Below are positions 37,881 through 49,880 of a stretch of 64,000 bases of DNA, one piece after another; positions within the stretch are counted from its first letter, which is position 1, and each line of letters starts with the position of its first letter. A program made the translations under genes and the position numbers. Source of the stretch: Chionis minor (Eukaryota; Chordata; Aves; Charadriiformes; Chionididae); contig VZSF01006851.1 of assembly GCA_013398295.1 (NCBI GenBank), forward strand, positions 310,001-374,000, in the 5' to 3' direction. Below the pieces are notes generated by a model. The model searched no databases. It was not told the DNA's origin and saw nothing but the letters and a program-made list of their open reading frames with translations.

Positions 37881-38655
37881 CATAGAATCATTGAATGGTT
37901 TAAGTTGGAAGGGACCTTAAGCATCCTCTAGTTCCAACTCCACTGGCATGGGCAGGGATGCCTTCCACTAGACCAGGTTACTCAAAGTCCCATCCAACCT
38001 GGCCTTGAACACTTCCAGGCATGGGGCATCCACAACTTCTCTGGGCAACCTGTTCCAGTGTCTCACTACACTCACAGTAAAGAATTTCTTCTTAATATCT
38101 AATCTAAATCTACCGTCTTTCAGTTTAAAACCATTACCCTGTGTCCTATCGCTACACTCCCTGATAAAAAGTCACTTCCCATCTTCCCTGTAGCCCCCCT
38201 TTTGGTACTGGAAGGCTGCTATAAGGTCTCCCTGGACCCTTCTGTTTTCCAGGCTGAACAACCCCAACTCTCTCAGCCTGTCTTCAGAGCAGAGGTGTTC
38301 CAGCTCTCTGATCACCCTTGCGGTCCTCCTCTGGACCCGCTCCAACAGATCCATGTCTTTCCTCTGCTGAGGACTCCAAAGCTGGACACAGTACTCCAGG
38401 TGGGGTCTCACCAGAGCAGAGTATAGAGGCAGAATCCCCTCCCTCACCCTGCCGGCCACACTTCTTTGGATGCAGCCCAGGACGCTGCTGGCCTTCTGGG
38501 TTGCGAGCGCACATTGCCGGCTCGTGTTGAGCTTCTCATCCACCAATATACCAAAATCCTTCTCAGGGCTGCTCTCCATCCATTCTCTGCCCTGTATTTA
38601 TGCGTTGGATTGCCCTGACACAGGTACAGGACCTTGCACTTGGCCTTGTTGAACT
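37881..38655 (-). mobile_element. CR1 LINE fragment, minus strand
   Basis: Begins with the reverse tail CATAGAATCATTGAATGG and runs into the ORF2 C-terminal region. The coding-strand translation includes [37 protein letters not shown] and [16 protein letters not shown], then stops at 38172. It ends near CTTGGCCTTGTTGAACT. The catalytic core is absent. It is more diverged than the copy 1 kb away and is a separate insertion in the same orientation. Confidence 0.92.
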
Positions 38656-41600
38656 AATTAAGTTATTAATTCAAGTTTTACAGATGAAAACTTAAGGCAG
38701 TCTAAGCAATCTTTGAAGCATTCTGCCTAACTTAGGTCTGGCCCCTCAAATTGCTGCAGGGAATGTGGCCAGTTGAACTACTAAACTCAAAACCTAAAAA
38801 GAAGTAATGTTTTAAAAACTTTCCTTATCTAGACAACAAAGCTGTAAGAAATTTAGGATTTCCCAATATTCTGGCTTGCCTGTGCTTGAAAGTTATCTGG
38901 AATTTGCCTGAAGATTTTTTATAGCCTTGTGCTTAAACACATTTCTTGTGCCTCATTCCACGTTCTTCCACCCCAGAAAGGGAAGCAAATTATTTAAAAT
39001 GCAATATGCTTCTAGCAGGTTGTGGGAGCATCTCTTCAGTTTGAGTTACTAAAATCTATCATTCACTTTTGAATGAAGGCTAAAAGCCATATGCCTAATC
39101 TCTCTCTGTCACAAGTGCAGAGAAATCTGACATCTCCAGAGAGAGGTTCTTGTCACCAGCCATAGCCACCTATCTCAGAAGGTCTGCAGGGCATCTAAAT
39201 GACTAACAGACTAGGTGTTTAACTTACAGATTGCTTAAATCAGGTGAGATGAGTCATATCATAAGAGTTTCCTGAAGTCACTATGGCTCATTCCCAAATC
39301 CCACTTCCACGCATCAAGCTTTTTAACTGTTCAACTAATAGTTCAAATAATTGGACCTGTTAGGAGTAATACAAGAAACTATTTGTACCTATATGCATCT
39401 AGCATTTTTCTTCAGCTGTGGACTGATGGAAATAAAACCATTTGTGAGATCTTTCCTAGAGCTTTTATCTGCTTCTAAAGTTCTGCAGGTGTACATGACA
39501 ACAGGAAGTCAATGAAACTGAGAGCACTCCAAAGGCCTGAAGGATTTTGCCTTCACTTTCTAATCCATGGTTAGAATGTGCAAAATAATACAGTGAAGAA
39601 CAAGTTTGTTATAAACAGCTTACTAGATCCTCCTGCCACTCCAGCCACAACCCACATCCAAGATGAACCTGGGAGATACAAAGGCAAAAGAGCCATACGT
39701 CACTTTTCCACCTCCTAGCTCCAGTCTTGTTTCTGACAGAAGTTAGATGACAATACTACTTACAGCTCACATCACTGCAAGTTCCCTCCCTGCTTTAGGG
39801 AACCGGATACTCTTCTTTTGCAGCTGCTCTGGTCCATCGGATCAGGGCAGAACAATTAGGGTCTCTATCTGATGTACGGATCCCTGTGTAAGGAAGGTCA
39901 TGGCCAATAGAATCTTTTTTTGCACCCAAGACTCAGTACTTTCTTCTGACCTTATTTATATTAGTCCAACAACTGATAGTGTTTCTATCTTCAGTGAAGC
40001 TGCAACCGGTTTTAATCCATACATGTGACCTCACAGTCATTGAAATCAGACATAAAACCCACCAAATAAATCACTTTCCTGACTAAATAGAATTACTCTT
40101 TACTGTATATTCCAGAGCTCAGGCTGAATGTCACTCCTTCACAAAGATCTAGTGTATATTAAAAGCTCAAGAGAAGTAATTCCAATCAATTGGATCAATG
40201 ACACACCAACTAAAGCTGCATTAAGTAGGGCCCTGATACAATAAACTATGACAACTAGGAAAGGAGTTGTTTGATTTTATTGGGACATTGATTTGTGAAC
40301 TAAAGTTTCCCTAAGTTATCTACTGTAATAGATTTTAACAGTTACTTTAGAGACATTGCAAAGCTCTTCTGGGTTAGTGATCTAAAAAAGCATCTTTAAG
40401 CTGTAACCTTGAAAGAATATCCTTTTATTGTACAGCCATAGCAAAAAGGTGTATTTAGTGGACTACCTTTAGTTATAATTGTTACTTTTCTTGACTTTAC
40501 ATGTGTTCCGGCTGAATAGGTCACTGCCCTTTCTTCATATTGAATATTCTTTAAATACCATTCAGTATTTTTTGATTATCCTTCTTCATGAGATCTAATA
40601 CCTTAAAGCTAGTTGTCTAAGCAAAGATAATTGTCAAGGCTCCCACTATTTTAAAGTGAAGGTGAGGAATATCTACATTCATTTCACCTGCCTTATCCAC
40701 AATGGGCTGAATTGCTTTCTGGAAGTGGATTGCTGTAAGAAAAGCGACGTGTTACCTTGGAGTGACTGTCTGCCTTTATATCTTCAGTTGCTTTTATTTC
40801 TTTATAGTCTTTCAGTCTATTAACTCAGTCTTAGCATTTACTTTGGGCCGTGAGTCATTGTTCTATTACTGCCTTCAAGTGCATATTAAGGCATTGTTTA
40901 TCTAACCCATTGAGTTACCTCCTAGCTTGGTACACTGTCTTTCTCCTATGCAATCAATGCAGCCAACACAATACTTTCAACATACCTCAGAAACCCAGAT
41001 TCCGTAACATTTGCTGAGTCACATAGTATATTCATTATATTATTATAGATCCATTTTCTTAGCTAGTAACTCCATGCATATAACGAGAGATCTCGTCTGC
41101 ATGGTCAGAATGGATTTTGCAAGCTAGCTTACACACCATGGTGACCAGGACTTCGGTACAGATTGAATAGCGGTTCTTTGGATGATAAAACGTAGCTGCT
41201 TGAAATGCGCACATTCTGCTCAGGTGTTAAAGTCAAAAGAGTCAAAGTGGAGGACCTATGTTTTATAGTTTCACACCTGAGTGAGAGAAAGGCTGGGCAG
41301 GGTAGTCTGTAGTTACATTTGTCTTTCTTCCCTTCTGGAGTCTCCAATAAACACCAGGCATATCTCTTGCTCGTGGCTGGCGGCACATTCCCATAGGTGC
41401 GAAACACATAGACTTGTTAACCCAATAATAAGGAACACATCTGTATATATTGATCAGCGGGCACCAGAGCAATGAGGAGATGAGATAGTTAAATGTAAGG
41501 GGAATTTTCACCCATTGGTTGTGCTGACACGTCCCAGGCAATGAGTGATAAGGCCTTTTAAAAGTCCCCCTTATGGGAATAGATGGACTTTTGAAAAAAT

Positions 41601-43293
41601 AAGTAAGACTTGTTGTGTATGTTAAACTATAATCATTTCCACAGCAGTTATTTTTCATCCTGAATTGTGCAGGGCATTCATAAAGAAGGTATAAAAGACC
41701 AACAGGAAGGGAAACTTGCATGATAAATGGTTAGAAACAGCACAAATGTTTCCTACAGATCCGCTAGGATAGTTCACACCTTGTGACTCTATGATGATAA
41801 ATCTTCACTTGTTTACATAAAACATGGAGGGCGATATATGAATATCCTCAGATGAATATCCAGCCATAACTTGTTTCATTGGCTGTGCCAAAAAAGGGAT
41901 GAAACTTTCCCAACCAATTGATTGTTCTACCTACCCCCTAAGAAAAAACAACTGCTTTCTGATAAAGGACCTTGCAACACAACTAGCATCTGAACATATG
42001 ATATCTGACAGCATCCTCCTATGTCCCAGGTAAAGTGTCCATCTCCTTATGTATCAGGAAATGATACATAAGCTGCTGAGAAAGTGAGTTAAATAAAATA
42101 AGTGTGAGAGGAACAGGCAAATCTCTAGACATAAAGAAGACCATGGAGGATTCATGACTGAACTCTCATCTGTGATAACAAAGATAACAGTCTAGAGAAA
42201 TTCCAGTCAATCACTACAAACTATAATAAAGTCACTTCACAGAACTGAGTTATCTTAGACTTAATTTTGTACATACAAGATGCAGAGTTCCCTGCAGGCT
42301 TCACAAACTAAGAGGTTTTTGGTGTAAACCTTATCCTTGTGTCTTCCCCACTGTTCACCAGTTGGAGAACAGTATTACAAACGCAGGGGTAGAGATTGCA
42401 ACTGTCTCTGAAAAAAGATTGAAACAGAAAGGGATTTAATCTGGTGAGAGAGGGGTATTTAATTATGGTGCATCAAAATGACTTGTGCAAACATTCTTTT
42501 AGTACTCAGCTTCTCTGCCTCAAATTCAGGTTAGAAACAGAAAAGCAGCAACCAGCAGCATCCACAGAAAAAGGGCAGATGAATGACCCATACCCATGTA
42601 GCTAGTATTGTTAAATATATTTAATTCAGAGAGGTTATTATTATTTTATTGTTGCTATTGCATTGCAGGAGTGCCCACATATTTCCTCTGAGATTTGTCT
42701 AGAGCTGTGTTAGATGCTGCCTAAATAAAATAAGGTAGTCCCTGCTGAAGTCAACAGAAAGATGCTTTGATAGAATTTAGACCAAGCCACAGATGTCCTG
42801 AAGCTTCCGAGCAGTAGCTATTCATGACCCTTTTCTGTCTTTCTCTTTAAATTCACATGGGGGGAAGTGACAAACAAAACTACGAATATGAGGTTTAACA
42901 TGATGCAAAAGATCTGTTAGAAAAGATGATGGGAGAAGGAGGGCAAAGACAGGTGTATCCTGCAAAGAGTGATATTAAGCCAGATGCTGCTCTTCAGTTT
43001 TAACATATTTAACAGTCCGTGGAGCATCCACTTAACCAGCAAGGTCACTCCATCTTGGAACTGATGTCAGCTCAGACCTGGGAGTATTGCTTGGTAAATC
43101 TCCATGTTCTCTTGTACTAATAGTGTAAACATTCTCCGCCCTCAAAACAGCTCCCAGTGTTTGTCTTTATCATCTTCATATAAATGTCAAACAGTATTTG
43201 CTTACATTTGCATAGACCCTCTCTGCTTGTCACTATGATTAAAGATCTGGTATCACAGCTGCACAGCACGATTTCAGGGGGAAGAAGGAAGAG
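38656..43293. other. Unique sequence; lower part may be 3' UTR or downstream flank of the minus-strand gene
   Basis: No interspersed repeat recognised. If the terminal exon at 43294-43359 is real, its 3' UTR runs downward from 43293. A TTTATT at 42645-42650 (AATAAA on the minus strand) is one possible polyadenylation signal. The 152-codon minus-strand frame at 41263-41721 has no domain, family resemblance or splice support and is about what chance would give. Confidence 0.4.
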
Positions 43294-43359
43294 TCAGTCT
43301 CTTCCTCTCAGGCAGAAAATGTTGTGGAATTTTTGGCACGTTGGGTAGGTGCACTTGTT
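43294..43359 (-). CDS. Probable last coding exon of a minus-strand gene (exon C)
   Basis: On the minus strand a near-ideal acceptor (ACATTTTCTCTTTTTTCCTCAG, ending at 43360) is followed in phase 0 by 21 codons and a TGA. The peptide starts NKCTYPTCQKF and ends HNIFCLRGRD. It has three Cys, two of them spaced Cys-x3-Cys, and a His, which might bind metal or form disulphides; that is only a guess. The preceding candidate exon at 48232-48263 ends in phase 0, so the two join without a shift. The protein is not one I can name. Confidence 0.45.
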   Translation of the reverse strand, partial: NKCTYPTCQKFHNIFCLRGRD

Positions 43360-43439
43360 CTGAGGAAAAAAGAGAAAATGTGTTCATCAGAATGAGCTAC
43401 AGAAACAAAGCAAGTTAAATGATAAACTATACTTGATAC

Positions 43440-43645
43440 CCAAAGGTCAGAATCTGCACATCCTTTTCCTTTCTCTGCCACTGACTGATTTTGTAATTAG
43501 GCAAGTCACTTCATCCTCCTCCCCAGTGTTTCCCCTTCCATAATTTATTTTAATCTGTTTAGATCTTGATGTCTTCCAAGAAAGGTTTGCCTCCTATTCT
43601 ATTTTTGTACTGCACCTAGCACAAAGTGACAGCAGTCATTGTTTC
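43440..43645 (+). mobile_element. Ancient L2/MIR-like remnant
   Basis: CTCTGCCACTGACTGATTTT, GGCAAGTCACTTCATCC, CAGTGTTTCCCCTTCC and a downstream TTTTGTACTGCACCTAGCAC follow the order of a well-known old amniote L2/MIR-related sequence (TGGGCAAGTCACTT, CAGTTTCCCC, CAGCACCTAGCACA). It lies just upstream of exon C, in its proposed intron. Confidence 0.6.
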
Positions 43646-43951
43646 AGTGTCTATTTGCTGCAATAAGAGGTGATCTAGAAGGTTATTAAGAAAAGGAAGT
43701 TCAGATGCTTGTGGGAATAGATCAGTAATTAGGAAGGATATGAATACTTGGTAAAAAGAATAGAATAGATGTTTCAGGATCCTTTTGAATTGCTCAGTAA
43801 GGTCACTGCGTAGGAAAGGGAAGCTTATCCTTGAGTCTGTTATGTTCCCCTTGCTTCTGGAAAGGCTCACAGGGACAGCACTTCCACAGCACCGCAACAG
43901 CTGATCTAAGCCTGGCACCAGTCAACGTTTTGACAGCCTCCCTCTTTTTGC

Positions 43952-44125
43952 TAATACCTTGCATTTATGTGGTGTTTCTTATCAGTAAACTCAAAGTGCT
44001 TCCCCTTCTCCGCTTCATATTTGAATACCCTGAGGCTCAGACAGCTTGGTGTGACTCGGGATAACTCCACGTGCCTCAGCCAGTGAGCAAGTCAGCAAGG
44101 CTGTGCTGGTAACAGAGCACCAAGT
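43952..44125 (-). mobile_element. Probable ancient L2/MIR-like remnant, minus strand
   Basis: TTGCATTTATGTGGTGTTTC, TCAGTAAACTCAAAGTGCTT and CCCTGAGGCTCAGACAGC follow the reverse complement of the usual MIR-related 3' half (GCATTTATATAGCGCTTT, CTCAAAGCGCTTT, ACTGAGGCACAGA). It is strongly decayed. Confidence 0.5.
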
Positions 44126-44740
44126 AAGAGGTAATGAGTCAGTAACAAGCTAATAACAGAGTGCAGTGATGCTAGGCTGTCCTGCAGGTGTTAGGGAACA
44201 CGGCCGCACATGTAGCCAATTCTATCCCTAAAAAAATTCCTTCTTAACCCAGAACATGCTGTCTCGATATCTCAATGGCAACTCTTGTCTTCATTAGCAG
44301 AACTGCCAATCATCTCCTATCAAATAATTTTTAGGTCAGTATTTCTGAATGTGGGTGTTAAAAGGTCTAGTTAACGCAAATGCCTGAGCATGAATTCAGG
44401 TGCACAATTTCAAGCACACAGGATTAAAAAAAAATTCTGTTTATGTATGTATTTCTTTCAATTTTGTTAGGGTCAGTGATGTCACATGGCACTGACACTG
44501 TTCCTGTAGCATTCAACATAACTTAGGAAAGTGTCCATTTCTCAGATGCAAACTCAGTCATTCCATGCCACTGAAAATCTGTATACTGTTGACTCATAAT
44601 AACAGCAAGAAGGAGCACCTGTTTTCATTTTATTCCATATACTTTTTTCACATATGTTATTCTGACATCCTCCTTTCTCCAAGAGTCTGTATGTGCTATT
44701 CAAAGTCTACAGAAAGATGCTGGAAGATATCCTTTGTGAA
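44126..44740. other. Unique non-coding sequence
   Basis: No gene or repeat recognised; proposed intron of the minus-strand gene. Confidence 0.45.
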
Positions 44741-45357
44741 TTACAGAATCACAGAATGGTAGGGGTTGGAAGGGACCTTTGGGGATCATCTAGTCCAACC
44801 TTCCTGCCACAGCAGGTTCACCTAGAGCAGGTTGGACAGGAATGAATCCGGGGGGGTTTTTGAATATCTCCTGAGAAGGAGACTCCACAACCTCTCTGGG
44901 CAGCCCGTTCCAGTGCTCTGCCACCCTCAAAGTAAAGAAGTTTTCCCTCATGTTGAGGTGGAATTTCCTGTGTTACAGTTTGTGCTTGTCGCCCCTTGTC
45001 CTGTCGCTGGGTACCACTGAAAAGAGTCTGGCCCTATCCTCTTGACACCCACCCGTTAGGTATTGATAAGCATTGATAAGGTCCCCTCTCAGTCTTTTCT
45101 TCTCCAAGCTAAACAGACACAGGTCTCTCAGAAGAGAGATGCTCCATTCCCTTGATCATCTTCGTAGCCCTCCACCAGACTCTTTCCAGCAGTTCCCTGT
45201 TTTTCCTGAACTGGGGAGCCCAGAGCGGGACACAGTATTCCACATGTGGCCTCACTAGGGCAGAGTAGAGGGGGAGTATAACCTCCTTTGACCTGCTGGA
45301 CATGCTCTTTTTAACGTACCCCAGGATAGCATTGGCCTTCTTGGCTACAAGGGCAAT
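44741..45357 (-). mobile_element. CR1 LINE fragment, minus strand
   Basis: Begins with the reverse tail ACAGAATCACAGAATGG. The coding strand includes [35 protein letters not shown] and CVPLWAPQFRKNRELLE. A short deletion near 45121-45135 removes part of the conserved ERL region and shifts the frame. No catalytic core. It lies in the proposed intron between 43360 and 48231. Confidence 0.92.
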
Positions 45358-47565
45358 GTATCCCTCCGCTCCCTTGTGTGGATTATTTTCCATGCCTTTG
45401 ATAGCCTCTGAAGCCTCTCACTATCTCCATCTTTTGCCCTATCTCGCTACTGCTGGATGTACGCTGCTGGGTGAGAAACTAATATTTTCTGTAATATTTT
45501 CTGCTCTCTCCCATTCTGTTTCTTTCCACTGGTTTGGCTTTCAGCTACCAACCCAGAGAGGGAAGGCTGATTTCTTCAAATTAATAGCCTCTAGGCATGT
45601 GTTTACAGCATTCTCAAAGTAGTTCTGTCTTCTGGTTTATCTGTGGGAATTTAAAGAAAAGGGATTCAGCCATGATGCCCTTTGAAAGCAATTGAGCTAC
45701 CAAACAGAGTAGTTTCTTTGCTTTTAACTTCATGGAGAAGCTCAAGTGACTTCAGGGAGGAGCCATGTATAAATGTTTGGACTTTTACTGTGTTTGTGTT
45801 AGTATCATCTCTCTTTCTTCTGAAGTGCCCTGATTTACATAATGTTATTCAGGTTTGCCTGCTGCCTCATAATATACTGTACATCTTCCTCCTGGTTGCC
45901 CAGCTCCAACATTTCTGTGATAGTTGCTTGAGATTTGTGCATTGCTAAAGGTTACTGCACTCTTGTCTCACACACAAGTGGCCAAGTTCTTCTGCTAGTG
46001 AACACTGCAAGGACTGTGCTTCCAGGGAACTCCTTTAGAGAAAATTAAAGTGTTCCATGCCAGGCTATCAGTTCTTGTCAGAATTTTAACCTGTGATTGA
46101 ACAGCTGGCAGCACTATAGCTACTGTGAAACTGTGACTGCTGCCCACTAATCACCTCACGATACCCAATCAGCCTCCATGATAACTGGTGGGACCTTATC
46201 TCATCTGACTTTATCCACCTAGACCTTAGCTTTCTGGTCTCACATGACTCAGCTTTTTTTCACAGCCAAAAGAAAGCTTTCACAGGTTTAGTCATCCTGT
46301 CTATCTTCAGCACCAAAATTAGATGTACATATAATTAAATATCCCAGGGTTTCTGTATAGTTGAGGCCAACTGGCCTGTAAGACATCACATGCCAACTCT
46401 CACAAGCTTCAGAGCAGAGTAGCTGCATCTAAACCATACCTAGGACCAGTGTGGAGATTCAAGTCCCAATGCCTGGGTACATGACTTTGATTTCCTTCAC
46501 AGACTTGTGTCATTGGAGCCCTGGCGTCCAGAAAGGCCTCAACTGAGCTGGAGCTGTGCAGCTTGGCCTCTGCTTCAAGACTAAGTCCCACCAGGGAAGA
46601 AATGCTCCTCATCCTAGTTTTCATGGCATAGTTTTTCTGAGGACAACAGATCCCCGTAGCCTTCAGGGTAGAGGTTATTTTAGAGCTGACATATTATTCA
46701 TGCTTCCTGTTGAAGCTGGCCCACTGCATGGAATAGAATTCAGGGACTCTTGGGTGAGGCAGAGGAAACAGAAATAAGCCTGGCTCTGCAGCCCTGTGAG
46801 ATCACTCGCTTGGCAGAGAAGTCCTGAGTTCCAGTCCTTTTCTTTTGGGGATTATTCATGCTTTTTTTGTCAGTGGAGTAGTCAGTGTAAAATACATAGA
46901 CAAACCCATGGAGCAAGCTCTGTAGTCCAGAAGTCACTACCTAGACATATGCACTAATCACTTTGCCAGGCATTGCAATGCCTAAGTCCCCTCTAGGGTC
47001 TGGTCTGAACTTTGTATTATATAAGGAGACTTTTAATTAGTGGATAAACAGAGCCAGCCAGACACTAAAGAAAGTGCTTCAGGAGAAGGACTCACTCTAA
47101 AGGCCACATGATAGAAGTGTATTTGGGTCCTGGGCAGCTTCCCATGTCCCCTGTGACAGCAGCCAGCCCTTGCATGCCTCTTGCTGCCATGAGTAAAGGC
47201 ACAGTCACCCTCCTGCAAAAGATTTGTCTCTGACAAGCCAAGAGGAGATGGCTCCCAGCACAGTCAGCCTGACTGCTGGAACTGTCAGTCCAGCAAAAAT
47301 CTACCCCAATAAGGTCATTGTGTACTATTAGAAAAGAATTTTTGGCTTTTTCTTGTGGTTCGTGAATACTAATCATTTGCTAATTGTCTGTCTCTTTGAT
47401 GGAATGCCGGACTGAGCCAAGAGGCATTGCTCTAGGCACTGCTATCTACTTAATATGAGAACTCAAGGCCAAAACTGCTCCTGATAGATTCCCTATGGAA
47501 ATTCATTTGCTTTAATGAGATTGTGTTTGTGAATCGGGAAAGATTTGGGCTTCAAAATCCTGATT
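45358..47565. other. Unique sequence, proposed intron
   Basis: No gene or repeat recognised. A strong minus-strand acceptor (CCTTTTCTTTAAATTCCCACAG) lies at about 45641-45662, but all frames after it stop within 12 codons, so I do not call an exon. Confidence 0.45.
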
Positions 47566-47640
47566 GTATAGATTCATAAGCTAATAACTATAAAGGACCA
47601 TTATGCCATTCTAGGCATCAGCAATTACTCAGGAAAGAAA
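47566..47640 (-). mobile_element. Possible ancient amniote CR1 3' remnant
   Basis: TAGATTCATAAGC, TATAAAGGACCATTATG and CCATTCTAGG match the order of the same old CR1 3' consensus seen at 19303-19440. Very short, so uncertain. Confidence 0.4.
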
Positions 47641-48231
47641 ATAAACTTCCTGGAAGTGATTACATTGATCAGAATAGTCTTTGGAAAGATGTGCCAGTTA
47701 AAGAGAAACGGATTCACATACAGTGCTTTCTGAACCACTTCTCGTAAAAGCCTCTGGGCAAACAGACCAGCTTGCTGGTGGTCTAGTACCCAGCTCAGAA
47801 GCAAGGAAACCTGTCTTGCCCTGATTTAGTGGCAGGGCTCACCAGTTCAGGCTTATCTACGCTGCAATCACACAGAGTAGCATGCTGTCAACACACTAAA
47901 TTGCCTTTGCTTCGCCATGCCATACCTGTGCCTTAGCATCTCTACTCCCCAGTTACTCCAGTTTGCCATGTTCCTCCTCCGAAGCGCATTTCCCTCTCCC
48001 AGTTTCGTTGTTAAAACCAGAGGGAGGAGTTGCGTGAGTATCTGTACATATGGCTTCATTTATCCAGCCACTTATGGCATGGCTGACTGCTAATAACTTC
48101 CCTTTTCACATCTTAATTTAGGTGAGAAGCTCTTTGCTAGAGACAGTGACCTTTACTTCTCTGAAAATGCTATTCACAATTATGCCGCTGTCTAAATAAT
48201 GTCTGTGGTTATATTGAAGTGAACTACGCAC
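47641..48231. other. Unique sequence, proposed intron
   Basis: No gene or repeat recognised. Confidence 0.45.
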
Positions 48232-48263
48232 CTCGTAAATAATTCCACTAAATTCCATTACTG
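48232..48263 (-). CDS. Probable 32-bp exon of a minus-strand gene (exon B)
   Basis: A very strong minus-strand acceptor (AGTTTCTCTCTATTCTTTGTTTCAG) ends at 48264 and a usable donor (TACGAG before GTGCGT) starts at 48231. The 32 bases have one open frame: two bases completing a codon, then VMEFSGIIYE. The previous candidate exon ends with a single G; G plus CA gives Ala, so the junction reads KNG-A-VMEF. It ends in phase 0, which suits exon C. Both other frames contain stops. The exon is short, so the support comes mainly from the splice sites and the phase match. Confidence 0.42.
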
Positions 48264-48890
48264 CTGAAACAAAGAATAGAGAGAAACTTATTTACGGGAG
48301 AGATTTTCAATTTGAGACACTGCCTCATTTATTCTCCTTCCCTCACCCGCCCCATAGTAGGAAGAGAAATATAGCACTCAGAGAAAAAAAAGAAAAAAAA
48401 AAAGTGATCTTTCTGAAAACATGATAGCTTAATCTTCACTCTAAATATTCAGGAATATGCATTTGGAAATTGGAGTATTTTGACAAATTAAGTTGCACAA
48501 AAATAGATTTCTCTAGGACAAGTGCATTTCATGCGTTTTATCAGACACCACCAAACTCAGAAGAACTTGCCTATTAGGGCAAAAACTGCATCTAACGATA
48601 CTCTGCAAAAGTCTGAAATGGTATTAATGAAGACAAATGAAACTCTAGGACAACAAATGTACTTCTAAGCAAATGAAATGCTACTTATGCACATTTTTCA
48701 CTGGACTTAAAAGAAAAAAAAATCATTAAAAACACCGGAATATATGATTTTATTGTTACTTTGAAACTTGAGTCATTAAAAGCCAGCACACTAGCTAAGA
48801 AAATGAGTGGTCTTTGAAGTTATCAAAAAGACTTATGCTAAAGATAAAGACTTATCTGCAGTTATAGGACTTAATTTACTTCTTGCTTAC
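48264..48890. other. Proposed 627-bp intron
   Basis: AT-rich, with an A-rich run at about 48385-48405. It would lie between exons A and B and has GT...AG ends on the minus strand. Confidence 0.4.
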
Positions 48891-49019
48891 CACCATTTTT
48901 CAGTAGTTTAATTTCAGCAGTTCCTGCACAAAACACAGTATAGATTTTGCCCAGCTCCATTTCAAATATTTCAGGGAGTGAATTAATTTCCAGGACTGTG
49001 CAGATCACTCTGAATCTTT
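48891..49019 (-). CDS. Probable 129-bp exon of a minus-strand gene (exon A)
   Basis: Minus-strand acceptor CTGCTACTATCACTCACAG ends at 49020, and the donor GGTG before GTAAGC starts at 48890. The 129 bases are open in one frame for 42 full codons: two bases (AA), then RFRVICTVLEINSLPEI, FEMELGKIYTVFC and AGTAEIKLLKNG, then one G. The other two frames have stops. The intron phase is 1 on both sides. The peptide alternates hydrophobic and charged residues like a beta-rich globular domain. I cannot assign a family; a distant resemblance of the DG-turn hairpin (KLLKNGAVMEFSGIIYE with exon B) to RAMA-type or OB-like folds is speculation. Confidence 0.5.
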
Positions 49020-49499
49020 CTGTGAGTGATAGTAGCAGTTAGCAAGAGCTGATTTTATTTTTTATTATTATTATATTGTTAAGATAAGCATACCTGTCAT
49101 TCAGAGCAAAATAACTAAATTCCAACTGATTTGCTTTATGACTAATGGCTAGTGGTTGACTGCAACCTAAAGACTTTGTGGACAAATGCACAGTTGCAAC
49201 AGCTGCTTTGTACATGACTTTTTATTTAGTTATGCCTCCCCTTTGGAGATCAGCTCTGATTTTTCAGGTTCAGAATCTCTGTCATGTCAGACTGCAACTG
49301 ATACCTGCTTGTGGTTATGGATTTTCTGGGGAAAAAAAACCACTACACCTCTATGCAGTCGCCTACAGCTACTAATACAATTCTTCTGGGTTGGGGAAAA
49401 TTGATGGTTTCACATAGAGTACGTTTGCAGTGAGAACACCACCATAAGCAGAACTGAGGAACTTTTGGAAGAACCAAGATGGTCACAAGTTGGAGTGCT
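49020..49499. other. Unique sequence upstream of exon A
   Basis: Contains several acceptor-like minus-strand tracts, for example GGTTTTTTTTCCCCAG at about 49332-49347, each followed by only short open segments. None is called. Confidence 0.4.
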
Positions 49500-49880
49500 T
49501 GATCTGTGAGAGGAGCCTTGCTAAGCCTGGGGAAAAGGAGGTGTCACCAGGATCGAATAGCAGCTTTCCAGTGCTTACAAGAAAGTCATCAATAAGACAG
49601 AGCTCTTCACAGTGCTTCATGGTGGAAGCACAAGGGACAACAGGAATAGATTGAAACAGAAGTTCAGACGAGGTATAAAGAAAAACTCTTCCATCATAAG
49701 GACAGTAAAGCATGGGAGCAGCTTGCCCAGCAAGGTTGTGTAGCCTACTCCAACAGGCTGTATAAAGCCCTGAGCAACTCAGTCTAACCTTTTAGCTGTT
49801 CCTGTTTAAAGCAGAAGACCAATCTAGATGACCTACAGAGGGCTTATCCAACCTGAATTTTCTTACAATCCTATGACCCT
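49500..49880 (+). mobile_element. CR1 LINE 3'-end fragment, diverged
   Basis: Shows the CR1 order: GCCTTGCTAAGCCTGGGGAA, GAATAGCAGCTTTCCAGTGC, GAACAGG-type ATGGGAGCAGCTTGCCCAGC, AAGCCCTGAGCAACTCAG, GATGACCTACAGAGGGCTT and CCAACCTGAATTTTCTTACA, with the octamer tail reduced to AATCCTATGACC. Many substitutions and small deletions, so an old insertion. Confidence 0.8.

Noticed and set aside
41263..41721. 152-codon minus-strand open frame
   Set aside because: No domain, no familiar motif, no supporting splice or promoter signal. About one frame of this length is expected by chance in 64 kb of this composition.
45600..45662. Exon after a strong minus-strand acceptor
   Set aside because: All three frames stop within 12 codons.
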